From assembly GCF_010728725.1 (NCBI RefSeq), contig NZ_AP022606.1, positions 4,526,001-4,590,000 of the forward strand: DNA of 64,000 bases, given 5' to 3'. A model generated the notes under the pieces. That model saw only the letters and a list, made by a program, of their open reading frames with translations, searched no databases and had not been told where the DNA came from. Below, piece after piece: positions 57,104-64,000 of this stretch. Source of the stretch: Mycobacterium branderi (GTDB taxonomy: Bacteria > Actinomycetota > Actinomycetes > Mycobacteriales > Mycobacteriaceae). The position numbers and the translations under genes were made by a program. Each line of letters starts with the position of its first letter. Positions within the stretch are counted from its first letter, which is position 1.

Positions 57104-57438
57104 CCTTTCGGCAGGTTAGCCACCAGCGGCGTGTCGACCCCCAGCGGCCCGATCTTGGCCGCTCCGCCCGGCGAGCCCAACGGCTCGTCGCGGCCCGGTA
57201 GCGTCTGGCTGAAGAACGCGGCATTGTCGGCCAGATAAGGCTGCAGATCCTCGGGAAGGTCGTCTTCGTAGTAGATCGCCTCGACCGGGCAGACCGGCTC
57301 ACAGGCGCCGCAATCCACGCATTCGTCGGGGTGGATGTAAAGGGCGCGTCCGCCCTCGTAGATGCAGTCGACCGGGCACTCGTCCACGCAGGCCCGGTCC
57401 ATCACATCCACACATGGCTTCCCGATCACGTACGTCAT
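57100..57438 (-). CDS. fdxA: 7Fe ferredoxin (FdxA type)
   Basis: A 112-residue ferredoxin carrying one [3Fe-4S] and one [4Fe-4S] cluster. Cysteines at 9, 17, 21, 25, 40, 43, 46 and 50 (RACVDECPVDCIYEGG; PDECVDCGACEPVCPVEAIY) match FdxA (Rv2007c), including the C-terminal PLGSPGGAAKIGPLGVDTPL. It shuttles electrons in the cytosol; in M. tuberculosis the relative belongs to the dormancy regulon. First gene of a five-gene, overlapping operon and divergent from the DUF2249/cupin gene. Confidence 0.92.
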   Translation of the reverse strand: MTYVIGKPCVDVMDRACVDECPVDCIYEGGRALYIHPDECVDCGACEPVCPVEAIYYEDDLPEDLQPYLADNAAFFSQTLPGRDEPLGSPGGAAKIGPLGVDTPLVANLPKG

Positions 57439-57447
57439 GCGCTAGAG

Positions 57448-57469
57448 TTTACACAAACTACATTGTAAA
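57448..57469. promoter_or_regulatory. Inverted-repeat operator candidate between fdxA and the DUF2249 gene
   Basis: TTTACA (57448-57453) and TGTAAA (57464-57469) are inverted over 10 bases, in a 54-bp gap that is AT-rich on both sides. It sits 10 bp from the fdxA start and 23 bp from the DUF2249/cupin start, so it could control both directions. The SufR-like gene product of this operon is the natural candidate to bind it. Confidence 0.5.
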
Positions 57470-57492
57470 AACTAGAGAGGGATTGAAAATCC

Positions 57493-58089
57493 ATGGCCGA
57501 GAACGAACTTGACGTCCGAGAGTTGCCTAAGCCGCAGAAGCATCCGACGATCTTCGCCACCTACGGCGCACTGGCGGTCGGCGAATCGTTCGTGCTCGTC
57601 AACAACCACGACCCCAAGCATCTGCGCGACGAGTTCGAAACCGACTACCCCGGCAGCTACGGCTGGGAGTACGTGGAAAAGGGGCCGAAGGTCTGGCGGA
57701 TCCGGATCACCAAACTCACCACCACCCCGCTCCCCCGAATCCTCGCCAACACTGCGGATGTCGCCGCCGAGCCGGACGTGACGGGCGCGGTTTGGAAGCT
57801 GGAAGTCCGCGAGCGCGACCTGGATTCCAACGTCATTGCTCTGGCGCCGGGCGGCGGGATCGACGCGCACGCCGGCGCCGACGTCGACGTGCTGATCCAC
57901 GTGCTGTCCGGCAGCGGGCGGCTGGTCACCGAGCAGGGCGATGTCGAGTTGGTCCCGGGCGCGCTTCTGTGGCTGCCGAAGCGGTCACAACGCCAGTTCA
58001 GCGCCGGCCCCGACGGGTTGCGGTACCTGACCGTCCACCAGAAGCGCGAGATCCTGCCGCTGACTCCGACTGTGCGACAGGCAGTCTGA
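57493..58089 (+). CDS. DUF2249-cupin two-domain protein
   Basis: A 198-residue protein. Residues 1-75 are DUF2249-like: LDVRELPKPQKHPTIFATYG, FVLVNNHDPKHLRDEFETDY, then YGWEYVEKGPKVWRIRITK. Residues 90-190 form a cupin (WKLEVRERDLDSN, GGGIDAHAGADVDVLIHVLS, LWLPKRSQRQFSAG). DUF2249 domains are known to accompany hemerythrins and nitric-oxide or oxygen stress enzymes. ATG 57493 follows AGAGAGGGA. Divergent from fdxA. Confidence 0.85.
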   Translation: MAENELDVRELPKPQKHPTIFATYGALAVGESFVLVNNHDPKHLRDEFETDYPGSYGWEYVEKGPKVWRIRITKLTTTPLPRILANTADVAAEPDVTGAVWKLEVRERDLDSNVIALAPGGGIDAHAGADVDVLIHVLSGSGRLVTEQGDVELVPGALLWLPKRSQRQFSAGPDGLRYLTVHQKREILPLTPTVRQAV

Positions 58090-58092
58090 CGT

Positions 58093-58473
58093 TCACGGCG
58101 AGTCGAGCTCGTCGAAGACGGCCTGCGCGATCCGGAACGCGCTGTTGGCGTCGGGCACGCTGCAGTAGATCGCCGTTTGCAGCAACACCTCTTTGATCTC
58201 GTCGCGGGACAGCCCGTTGCGCAGCGCGGCCCGGATATGCGCTGTCAGTTCGTCGTCGCGACCGCGGGCGATCAGCGCGGTCAGCGCGATCATCGAGCGG
58301 CTGCGCCGGTCGAGGCCGGGACGCGTCCAGATCGCGCCCCAGGCGTATTCGGTGATGAGAGTTTGGAAGTCGCGGGTGAACTCGGTGGTGCGGGCCTCGG
58401 CGCCCTCGACATGCCCGTCGCCGAGCACCTCGCGCCGCACGGCCATGCCGCGGTCGTACAAACTATCGGTCAA
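58093..58473 (-). CDS. pcaC: 4-carboxymuconolactone decarboxylase
   Basis: A 126-residue enzyme decarboxylating 4-carboxymuconolactone to beta-ketoadipate enol-lactone. MAVRREVLGDGHVEGAEART and ITEYAWGAIWTRPGLDRRSR, IALTALIARGRDDELTAHIR are the typical PcaC sequence; the Cys-x-x-H motif of general CMD proteins is replaced as in true PcaC. TTG 58473 with GGAGATG upstream is the probable start. Last gene of the pca operon, after pcaD. Confidence 0.92.
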   Translation of the reverse strand: MTDSLYDRGMAVRREVLGDGHVEGAEARTTEFTRDFQTLITEYAWGAIWTRPGLDRRSRSMIALTALIARGRDDELTAHIRAALRNGLSRDEIKEVLLQTAIYCSVPDANSAFRIAQAVFDELDSP

Positions 58474-58474
58474 T

Positions 58475-59254
58475 TCATCTCCACTTCTTCAGCGTGGCAA
58501 GCACATTGGCGATGCGATCGGGCTGCTCGGCGGGCGCCAGGTGCGCGGCGTTGGGCACCTGGACGAACCGGCCGCGGCTCACGTTGGTGGCAATGAACCG
58601 TACCGCGTCCGGCGGGGTCGCGATGTCGTGCGCTCCAGCGACGGCGACGATCGGCGTGTCGATCTCAGAAAGACGCTCGCGGGCATCGAATTCGGCCAGC
58701 GCCTCACACGTCCGGGCATAACCGTCGTCGTCCACCCTGCGCAACGCGTCCAGCAGCGCTCGCGCCGATTCCGGGTCGCGCTCGAAGAACCCTGGGGCGA
58801 ACCATCGCTGGACAGACCGGGACACGACTTCCCCGGTACCGGCGCTGCGAACGACCTGCGCCCGCGAATGCCAGTCATCCGGATCGCCGATCCTGGCCGC
58901 GGTGCAGATCAGTGCCGCGGCCAGCACCCGCTCCGGGTGAGCCAGCAGCAGCTGAATTCCGACTGCACCGGCGACCGACACACCAGCGTAGGTGAACCGC
59001 CGGCTGCCCAGCGTGCGATCCACCAGTTTGACGACACCGGCGGCCAAATCCGCGATCGTGAAGGCGTCACGCGGCGGCGGGCTGGCGCCGTGACCGGGCA
59101 GGTCCCAGCCGACCACGTGATAGCTCTCGGCCAAACGCCGTGCCGCGGCGGACCATAACGTGCCGACCGGTGTACCCAGTGACGGGCCGACGACCAGCAG
59201 CGGCAGGTCCGGCGCGCCGGCCAGTTCTGCTCCGCGGATGGTGGGGACACTCAT
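58475..59254 (-). CDS. pcaD: 3-oxoadipate enol-lactonase
   Basis: A 259-residue alpha/beta hydrolase hydrolysing the enol-lactone to 3-oxoadipate. Nucleophile Ser93 in GVSVAG, acid in AGAHDIATPP, and His in PNAAHLAPAEQP form the triad; DLPGHGASPPP is the oxyanion region. Overlaps pcaB by 4 bases. The typical PcaD length is kept. Confidence 0.9.
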   Translation of the reverse strand: MSVPTIRGAELAGAPDLPLLVVGPSLGTPVGTLWSAAARRLAESYHVVGWDLPGHGASPPPRDAFTIADLAAGVVKLVDRTLGSRRFTYAGVSVAGAVGIQLLLAHPERVLAAALICTAARIGDPDDWHSRAQVVRSAGTGEVVSRSVQRWFAPGFFERDPESARALLDALRRVDDDGYARTCEALAEFDARERLSEIDTPIVAVAGAHDIATPPDAVRFIATNVSRGRFVQVPNAAHLAPAEQPDRIANVLATLKKWR

Positions 59255-60471
59255 CGGCGTTCCTTCACGATCCGTTGCGCGCGATCGACGCTCTCGTCGA
59301 TCAGCACGTCGACGGCACCGAAATACGTTGGCGACGGCTCATTCCCGACGAGTTCGGCGACCGCGCGCTGTTCGCCACCGACGTCGGCGCTGTGCAGGTT
59401 GGCCGCCATCCGTTCGGCGTGGATTTCCAGCCCGGCGAGCAGTTCGCTGCATTGCGATCCGGCAACGACGGTCCGGCGGGCCAGTGTGCGCAGCGTGTCC
59501 CACTCAGCGTGCCAGGCGCCGTCGGGGCGTTCGTCGTGGGCCAGCGCCGCGGCGGTGTGCAGCGTCCCGGCCAGCGGCGGCGCCGCCATCGCTGTGCGGC
59601 GAATCAGGATGGACAGCACCGGATTTCGCTTGCCCGGCATCGCCGACGAGCCGCCGCGGTTCCCGCCGGCCGGTTCGCTCAGCTCGCCGATCTCCGGATA
59701 CGCCAGCGTGACGACGTCCGAGGCGATGCGGCCCCAAGCATCGGTGCAGCCGACCAGAGCGTCACCGATCGCGACGACCGGCGCCCGGGTGGTGTGCCAG
59801 GGCAACCGGTTGTCCAAACCCAACGCGGCCGCGGCAGTGTGCGCCATCTGGACGGCGACGCCTGCCGGACTGTCGCGACCGGCAAGCTTGGCCAATTCGG
59901 TGGTGGCAGCCAGTGTCCCACCGGCGCCGCCGAATTGGGCCGGAAAGCTCAGCGCCTCGAGTTGCCGGTAGGCGTCGACGACACCGTTCAGCCACGCTGC
60001 CGCCTTGGCGCCGAACGTGGTGGGCACCGCGTGCTGGGTCAGTGTCCTGGCCACCATCGGTGTCGCACGGTGGGTTGTCGCAAGAGCACAAAGCGTCGAA
60101 ATCTGTTCGGCGAGTTGGTCTGCCAACGTGTCGGCGACAGAGCGGGTAGCCAGCATCAGCGCGGTGTCGAGGACGTCCTGGCTGGTGAGTCCACGGTGAA
60201 TCCAGCGGCCGGCGGGCGCGCCGGCCCGTTCGCGCAACAGGGCCACCAGGCCGATGACCGGGTTGCCGCCATCCTCGGCGCCGAGCGCCAGTACTTCGCA
60301 GTCCTGCGGATCCACCAGCCCGCGAAGGTCCACCGCATCGACCGGCGCGAGGCCCGCGTCAACCAGCGTGCTCAGCCACGCCGATTCCACCGCGACCATC
60401 GCCGCGAGCAGCGCCTGGTCGGTCATCACGTCCCCGGCACGATGATCGCCGGGCCACAACAGGTTCGTCAT
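59251..60471 (-). CDS. pcaB: 3-carboxy-cis,cis-muconate cycloisomerase
   Basis: A 406-residue fumarase/aspartase-superfamily enzyme converting carboxymuconate to carboxymuconolactone. The superfamily signature GGSSAMPGKRNPV is present, with RGLTSQDVLDTALML and TLTQHAVPTTFGAKAAAW. Normal for PcaB (somewhat shorter than some at the C-terminus). Coupled to pcaG (overlap 4 bases) and pcaD. Confidence 0.92.
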   Translation of the reverse strand: MTNLLWPGDHRAGDVMTDQALLAAMVAVESAWLSTLVDAGLAPVDAVDLRGLVDPQDCEVLALGAEDGGNPVIGLVALLRERAGAPAGRWIHRGLTSQDVLDTALMLATRSVADTLADQLAEQISTLCALATTHRATPMVARTLTQHAVPTTFGAKAAAWLNGVVDAYRQLEALSFPAQFGGAGGTLAATTELAKLAGRDSPAGVAVQMAHTAAAALGLDNRLPWHTTRAPVVAIGDALVGCTDAWGRIASDVVTLAYPEIGELSEPAGGNRGGSSAMPGKRNPVLSILIRRTAMAAPPLAGTLHTAAALAHDERPDGAWHAEWDTLRTLARRTVVAGSQCSELLAGLEIHAERMAANLHSADVGGEQRAVAELVGNEPSPTYFGAVDVLIDESVDRAQRIVKERR

Positions 60472-61001
60472 CGCGGATCACCGTGATACATCAGGAAAAC
60501 CGTCTCATGCTCGCCTTGCAGATGGATGTCGAAACGGTACCCGGTCGGCTCGGCGACACAGACCATGGTGTCTCGCCGCGCGGGGTCGATTCCGGACAGC
60601 AGGCGGTCCAGATCAGCGCCCGGCAGATAGGCGCGGGTGAACAACCGGTTCAGCAGTCCGCGGGCGAAGACCACGATCGCGAAAAACGAGGGCGGCCCGG
60701 GTGTCAGGGTGGTGAAGCGGTAGTCGCCCGCCGCGTCGGTCGCGCATCGGCCCCACCCGGTGAATCCGGCGCCGCGCCGTAACGAACCGGGGTGCGCGAC
60801 GACGTCGCCGTCGGGATCGGCCTGCCAGAGTTCCACCAGCGCGTCCGGGATACCGTCGCCGGCGCCGTCGTACACCCTGCCGTACAACCGGATGGCATCG
60901 GGGTGATCGTCGCCGACCAATCGGTTGTCACCGGGATACGGTAACGCGCAGTGGAAGAATGGGCCGACGGTTTGCGCCGGAGTGCAAGCGAATTCACGCA
61001 T
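60468..61001 (-). CDS. pcaG: Protocatechuate 3,4-dioxygenase alpha subunit
   Basis: A 177-residue beta-sandwich subunit. TPAQTVGPFFHCALPYPGDN at the start, then DALVELWQADPDGD and GWGRCATDAAGDYRFTTLTP. The alpha subunit lacks iron ligands and pairs with PcaH. Coupled to both pcaH (overlap of 8 bases) and pcaB (4 bases). Confidence 0.93.
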   Translation of the reverse strand: MREFACTPAQTVGPFFHCALPYPGDNRLVGDDHPDAIRLYGRVYDGAGDGIPDALVELWQADPDGDVVAHPGSLRRGAGFTGWGRCATDAAGDYRFTTLTPGPPSFFAIVVFARGLLNRLFTRAYLPGADLDRLLSGIDPARRDTMVCVAEPTGYRFDIHLQGEHETVFLMYHGDPR

Positions 61002-61734
61002 GTGCGCCGTCCAGTACGACGTCCCACCGGTAGCCCGTCGCGTACTCGGGCTCGGTGAGGTCGTGGTCGTATCTGGCGATCAGCCGTTGGCGCGCAACGG
61101 GATCCACCACGGACTGGTAGATCGGGTCGAGCCCGAACAGCGGGTCGCCCGGAAAGTACATCTGGGTGACCAGGCGTTGGGTGAAAGCCGTTCCGAATAC
61201 CGAGAAGTGGATGTGCGCGGGGCGCCACGCGTTGTGGTGGTTGCGCCACGGGTAGGGGCCCGGCTTGATGGTCAGGAAACAGTAGGTTCCGTCGGCCTGC
61301 GTCAGGCAGCGGCCGACGCCGGTGAAGTTCGGATCGAGGGGCGCAGGATGCTGGTCGCGCTGGTGGTGATAACGGCCCGCGGCGTTGGCCTGCCAGATCT
61401 CGATGAGCTGGCCGGCAATCGGCCGGCCCGCCGCGTCGAGCACCCGCCCGGCGACGATGATGCGCTCGCCGACTGGCTCACCGGCGTGGCCGGCGGTGAG
61501 GTCCGCGTCGCCCGGTTCGACGTCCTGGTCGCCGAAACACGGGCTGCAGCGCTCGAGTTCCTCGGGGTCGACGCGCACGAACGGCGATTGCGGATGGCGC
61601 AGCGCGCTGCTGCGGTAGGGCGGATAGTTCAGCCGCGGCTGCGTTTCGGCGTTGCCCTGGTACTGCGCTGCGATGCTCGCGATCTCCGCCGTGATGTCAC
61701 GTTGGGACGCGACGCGCTCCGCTGCAGCCGCCAT
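60994..61734 (-). CDS. pcaH: Protocatechuate 3,4-dioxygenase beta subunit
   Basis: A 246-residue subunit with the ferric iron: Tyr of GRYHHQRD, Tyr of PGPYPWRNHH and the two His of WRPAHIHFSVFG. The enzyme opens protocatechuate between the hydroxyl groups. ATG 61734 is the likely start, only 24 bp from the divergent methyltransferase start. First gene of the operon pcaH-G-B-D-C, which takes protocatechuate to 3-oxoadipate. pcaI/J and pcaF, and a pcaR regulator, are not in the window. Confidence 0.93.
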   Translation of the reverse strand: MAAAAERVASQRDITAEIASIAAQYQGNAETQPRLNYPPYRSSALRHPQSPFVRVDPEELERCSPCFGDQDVEPGDADLTAGHAGEPVGERIIVAGRVLDAAGRPIAGQLIEIWQANAAGRYHHQRDQHPAPLDPNFTGVGRCLTQADGTYCFLTIKPGPYPWRNHHNAWRPAHIHFSVFGTAFTQRLVTQMYFPGDPLFGLDPIYQSVVDPVARQRLIARYDHDLTEPEYATGYRWDVVLDGAHA

Positions 61735-61742
61735 GACTGCTG

Positions 61743-61752
61743 ACGGTACCGT
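61743..61752. promoter_or_regulatory. Symmetric palindromic promoter between pcaH and a methyltransferase gene
   Basis: ACGGTACCGT is a perfect palindrome in the 24-bp gap between two divergent starts. On each strand it contains TACCGT, a TANNNT -10 element, placed 6 bp before GTG 61759 (plus) and 8 bp before ATG 61734 (minus). These spacings fit leaderless transcription in both directions. Confidence 0.45.
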
Positions 61753-61758
61753 TACCCC

Positions 61759-62520
61759 GTGGCGGGTGGCTATGTCTACGACCAGAGCTTCGCCGAAGAG
61801 CGGGCCCGGCTGGCCGGCATCGAAAGCCTGTGGGATCCGGGAAGTCAGGCCCTGCTCGACGACCTCGGCATCAGCGATGGCTGGCGATGCCTGGAGGTCG
61901 GCGCCGGCGCTGGCTCGCTGGTTGGCTGGATGGTGAGCCGCGGCGCCGCCGTGACGGCAATCGATATCGACACGCGATTCGTCGAGCCGCTGGCGGGCGA
62001 CGCGGTCGAGGTGCGGCGCATGGACATCCGCACCGACGAGCTCCCACAAGGCGAATACGACCTCGTCCACGCGCGCCTCGTGCTCGAACACCTCGCCGAG
62101 CGCCGGGAGATCATCGACCGCCTGGCGGCGTCGCTGCGCCCCGCCGGCTGGCTGGTGATCGAGGATTACGACTGGACTTGCTTCGGATTCGAAGACGCCG
62201 ATCCGGGCTTCGAGCGGGTGACCGAGTCGGTGATGGCGTTCATGCAAAAGGCCGGCTTCGACCCGCGCTACGGCCGGCGCGTGGTCGCCGACATGGCCGC
62301 CGCCGGGCTGGCCGACGTTCGCGGCGAGGGCCGCGCCCGCGTGATCGACTCCGACTCCCCCGGCTTCGACTTCTTCCGGCTGTCGTTCGAGAGTATCCGC
62401 GACGCCGTCGTCGACGCCGGTTTGCTCCCGGCCGCCGACGCGGACGCGGCCGCCGCCCGCTTCGGCGAGCACACACGCTTGCTGACGCCGATGATGGTCG
62501 CCGGAATCGGCCGCCGCTGA
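61759..62520 (+). CDS. Class I SAM-dependent methyltransferase
   Basis: A 253-residue protein. The SAM motif I reads CLEVGAGAGSLVGWM (near 43-57), motif II AVTAIDIDTRFV, and YDLVHARLVLEHLAER is motif IV/V. The rest is typical of a small-molecule methyltransferase, but the acceptor is unknown. GTG 61759 lies 24 bp from pcaH with no ribosome site, in agreement with leaderless start. Confidence 0.88.
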   Translation: MAGGYVYDQSFAEERARLAGIESLWDPGSQALLDDLGISDGWRCLEVGAGAGSLVGWMVSRGAAVTAIDIDTRFVEPLAGDAVEVRRMDIRTDELPQGEYDLVHARLVLEHLAERREIIDRLAASLRPAGWLVIEDYDWTCFGFEDADPGFERVTESVMAFMQKAGFDPRYGRRVVADMAAAGLADVRGEGRARVIDSDSPGFDFFRLSFESIRDAVVDAGLLPAADADAAAARFGEHTRLLTPMMVAGIGRR

Positions 62521-62533
62521 GCGGAATTCGGAA

Positions 62534-63019
62534 CTACAGCGCCCGCAGCAGCGACTTGCGGCCCTTGACCCGCAGCCGGTGCGCGGTGGATTCGCGCAGC
62601 TCCTCGATACGGGCGGCCATCTTGTCTCCCAGCTCGACGAGTTCGGCGTCGCTGATCTTCACCGACGGCGGCACCGGGATCATGTCGCGCTCTTCCTCGT
62701 CGGCGTGCGCTTCCAAAACCGTTGCGAACGAATGCCATTCGTCTTCGTATGTCGGCGCGCTCGGCGGGGTGCGCAGCAGCACCGAGAGCTGGTCGATGAC
62801 CTGCCGATGCTCGGCGTGCGCAATCGCGATCAACGTGCTGGCCGCGGCCAACGCCGGGTAGTAGATGTCGTCCTCGATGCGGAAGTGGATGTCGAGTTCC
62901 ACGAGCAGATCGTCGAGATAGTCCTGGCGCTCCGGCGCGGTCGCCGGTGTCGAGTAGATCTTCTTGACCAGCCCCTTGAGCGTCTTGTGGTGGTCCTGCA
63001 ACACGGTGTAGGCGTTCAC
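62534..63019 (-). CDS. Hemerythrin HHE-domain protein
   Basis: A 161-residue protein with a hemerythrin-like di-iron helical bundle: LQDHHKTL (His10/11), DIHFRIEDDIYYP (His45, Glu49), AHAEHRQV (His71) and EAHADEEERDMIPV (His105, Glu109). GTG 63019 (MNAYTVLQDH) overlaps the stop of the Rieske gene (GTGA). It would bind oxygen or nitric oxide, or store iron. It is coupled to a Rieske protein, a plausible electron partner. Confidence 0.9.
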   Translation of the reverse strand: MNAYTVLQDHHKTLKGLVKKIYSTPATAPERQDYLDDLLVELDIHFRIEDDIYYPALAAASTLIAIAHAEHRQVIDQLSVLLRTPPSAPTYEDEWHSFATVLEAHADEEERDMIPVPPSVKISDAELVELGDKMAARIEELRESTAHRLRVKGRKSLLRAL

Positions 63020-63951
63020 TCGGCGACTCCGTTTCGCAACTCGATCATCCCGTCGTTGATTCGTGTCTGGTAGCGCGGCAACGGCGCCGCCGAGGGGCCT
63101 CGCAGCACCTCTCCGGAGCACACGTCGAACCGCGAGCCATGCCACGGGCACACCAGCCGGCCGCGGTCGACCCAGCCGTCGGCCATCGGGGCGGCAAGGT
63201 GCGGGCAGAACTCGCCGAACGCCGCGATGTCTCCGTTGCTGCCGGTCCGGCACAGCACCAGACCCACCCCGTCGACCTCGACGCGCTGCGGCTTGCCGTT
63301 CTTCAGCGACTCCACCGGCAACACCGGCGTCCAGTCCGCGGTGCGCAGCCGCCGGCCGGACTGGTCGATGCCGATCCCGGAGTCGAACACCAATGCGCCG
63401 CCCATGTAGCTGCTGCCGGCGGTGACGGCGTAACCGACCGCGCTGATCACGATGCCCCGCCCGTGCCGGCCGCGACGCCGCTGCAGCCACGACGCGATAT
63501 ACAGGCCCGTCGCCAGCAGGTTCAGCAGGCCGTGCACCGCGCCGATGCGCCGGTCCTCCTCGTGGGTGTGCTGCCAGTCCGCGACACCGGTGACCGCCGA
63601 ACCCAGGTTGGCCAGAATCCCCAGCCCCAGCGCACGGGAGGCGAACCGGGACGCGTCGATGAGTTCCGATTTGGGTCGGCCCGGCAGCAGGCTGAGCGCG
63701 TCCAGCCCCACCGTCGTGCCGATCGCGCCGCTGGTCAGCGACGCCAGCGGCGGGTGAACCGGATGCCCGAGCCAAACGCCGTTCAGCGCGTTGGAAACTC
63801 GGTCGCGCGCCCCGCCCAGCGCGTTGAAGGCATAGCTGAGCAGGTGCTCGAACCGGTAGCTGGGCCGATCCAGCCACTCCTGACGCCCGATGAAGGACAG
63901 CAGCCGCGCCCCCCGCTTCTGCAACCGACTTTCGGGAGTGGTCTCGACCAC
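63016..63951 (-). CDS. DUF2231 membrane domain-Rieske [2Fe-2S] fusion protein
   Basis: A 311-residue protein. Residues 1-170 form a DUF2231-type membrane part (HPVHPPLASLTSGAIGTTVG, LGSAVTGVADWQHTHEEDRR, GLLNLLATGLYIASWLQRRR) with four helices. Residues 205-311 are a Rieske domain: C249 and H251 (FCPHLAAPM), C268 and H271 (CPWHGSRFD) bind the cluster. It passes electrons at the membrane, perhaps to the hemerythrin encoded just downstream. ATG 63951 is the likely start. Confidence 0.9.
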   Translation of the reverse strand: MVETTPESRLQKRGARLLSFIGRQEWLDRPSYRFEHLLSYAFNALGGARDRVSNALNGVWLGHPVHPPLASLTSGAIGTTVGLDALSLLPGRPKSELIDASRFASRALGLGILANLGSAVTGVADWQHTHEEDRRIGAVHGLLNLLATGLYIASWLQRRRGRHGRGIVISAVGYAVTAGSSYMGGALVFDSGIGIDQSGRRLRTADWTPVLPVESLKNGKPQRVEVDGVGLVLCRTGSNGDIAAFGEFCPHLAAPMADGWVDRGRLVCPWHGSRFDVCSGEVLRGPSAAPLPRYQTRINDGMIELRNGVAE

Positions 63952-64000
63952 GACATTCAGTCCTTCCTCAAGTGCGGAGACATACGGGCATAATGCACGC
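63952..64000. other. Short gene-free end of the window
   Basis: These 49 bases lie upstream of the Rieske gene and presumably contain part of its promoter. No complete element can be recognised before the window ends. Confidence 0.3.

Overview
The window is high-GC mycobacterial chromosome. Gene content and order closely follow the Mycobacterium tuberculosis stretch from about Rv2560 to Rv2614c: aspS, a KPA reductase-like gene, ypfJ-like protease, hisS, a glyoxalase II-like gene, ppiB, relA, apt, secF-secD-yajC, gabT, fadD9/car, ruvCAB, a YebC regulator, pdxT-tesB2-pdxS, and the phosphatidylinositol mannoside block thrS-HIT-pgsA1-patA-pimA-Nudix. Accessory genes absent from M. tuberculosis (a complete protocatechuate branch, an extra Ser/Thr kinase, ferredoxin/SufR-like redox genes) point to a non-tuberculous Mycobacterium. 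The species cannot be fixed from sequence alone. No rRNA, tRNA, CRISPR array, insertion sequence or integrase was seen.

Layout. 1-4.2 kb: cell-surface and small accessory genes (membrane protein, DUF3097, LGFP lipoprotein, ankyrin/winged-helix pair, YjbR-like protein, resuscitation-promoting factor behind a strikingly AT-rich leader). 4.2-18 kb: tRNA synthetases aspS and hisS with metabolic genes. 17.4-18.9 kb: a small insert (phage-repressor-like HTH, membrane protein, small exported protein). 18.9-26.8 kb: stringent response (relA), apt, a lipoprotein and the SecDF-YajC export accessory complex. 26.8-30.4 kb: accessory kinase, amidohydrolase, nitroreductase and a tiny cysteine-repeat exported protein. 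30.4-35.4 kb: gabT and carboxylic acid reductase, closed by a strong bidirectional hairpin. 35.4-41 kb: ruvCAB Holliday-junction operon, YebC, ABC1 kinase. 41-43.3 kb: PLP synthase pdxS/pdxT around tesB2. 43.4-49.7 kb: six genes joined by 4-8 base overlaps that begin PIM glycolipid synthesis.

49.8-64 kb is accessory. It holds an antiporter, an aldo/keto reductase, and DoxX divergent from a SufR-like regulator. Next comes a tightly overlapping operon fdxA-SufR-like regulator-membrane protein-cupin-nitronate monooxygenase, divergent from a DUF2249/cupin gene. The pcaHGBDC protocatechuate operon diverges from a methyltransferase through a 24-bp gap. Last is a hemerythrin overlapping a DUF2231-Rieske gene. 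The least described and most interesting part is the 53.4-58.1 kb redox island: two paralogous three-cysteine regulators, each beside an AT-rich palindromic intergenic region, with ferredoxin, flavin oxygenase, cupins and DUF2249 as likely targets.
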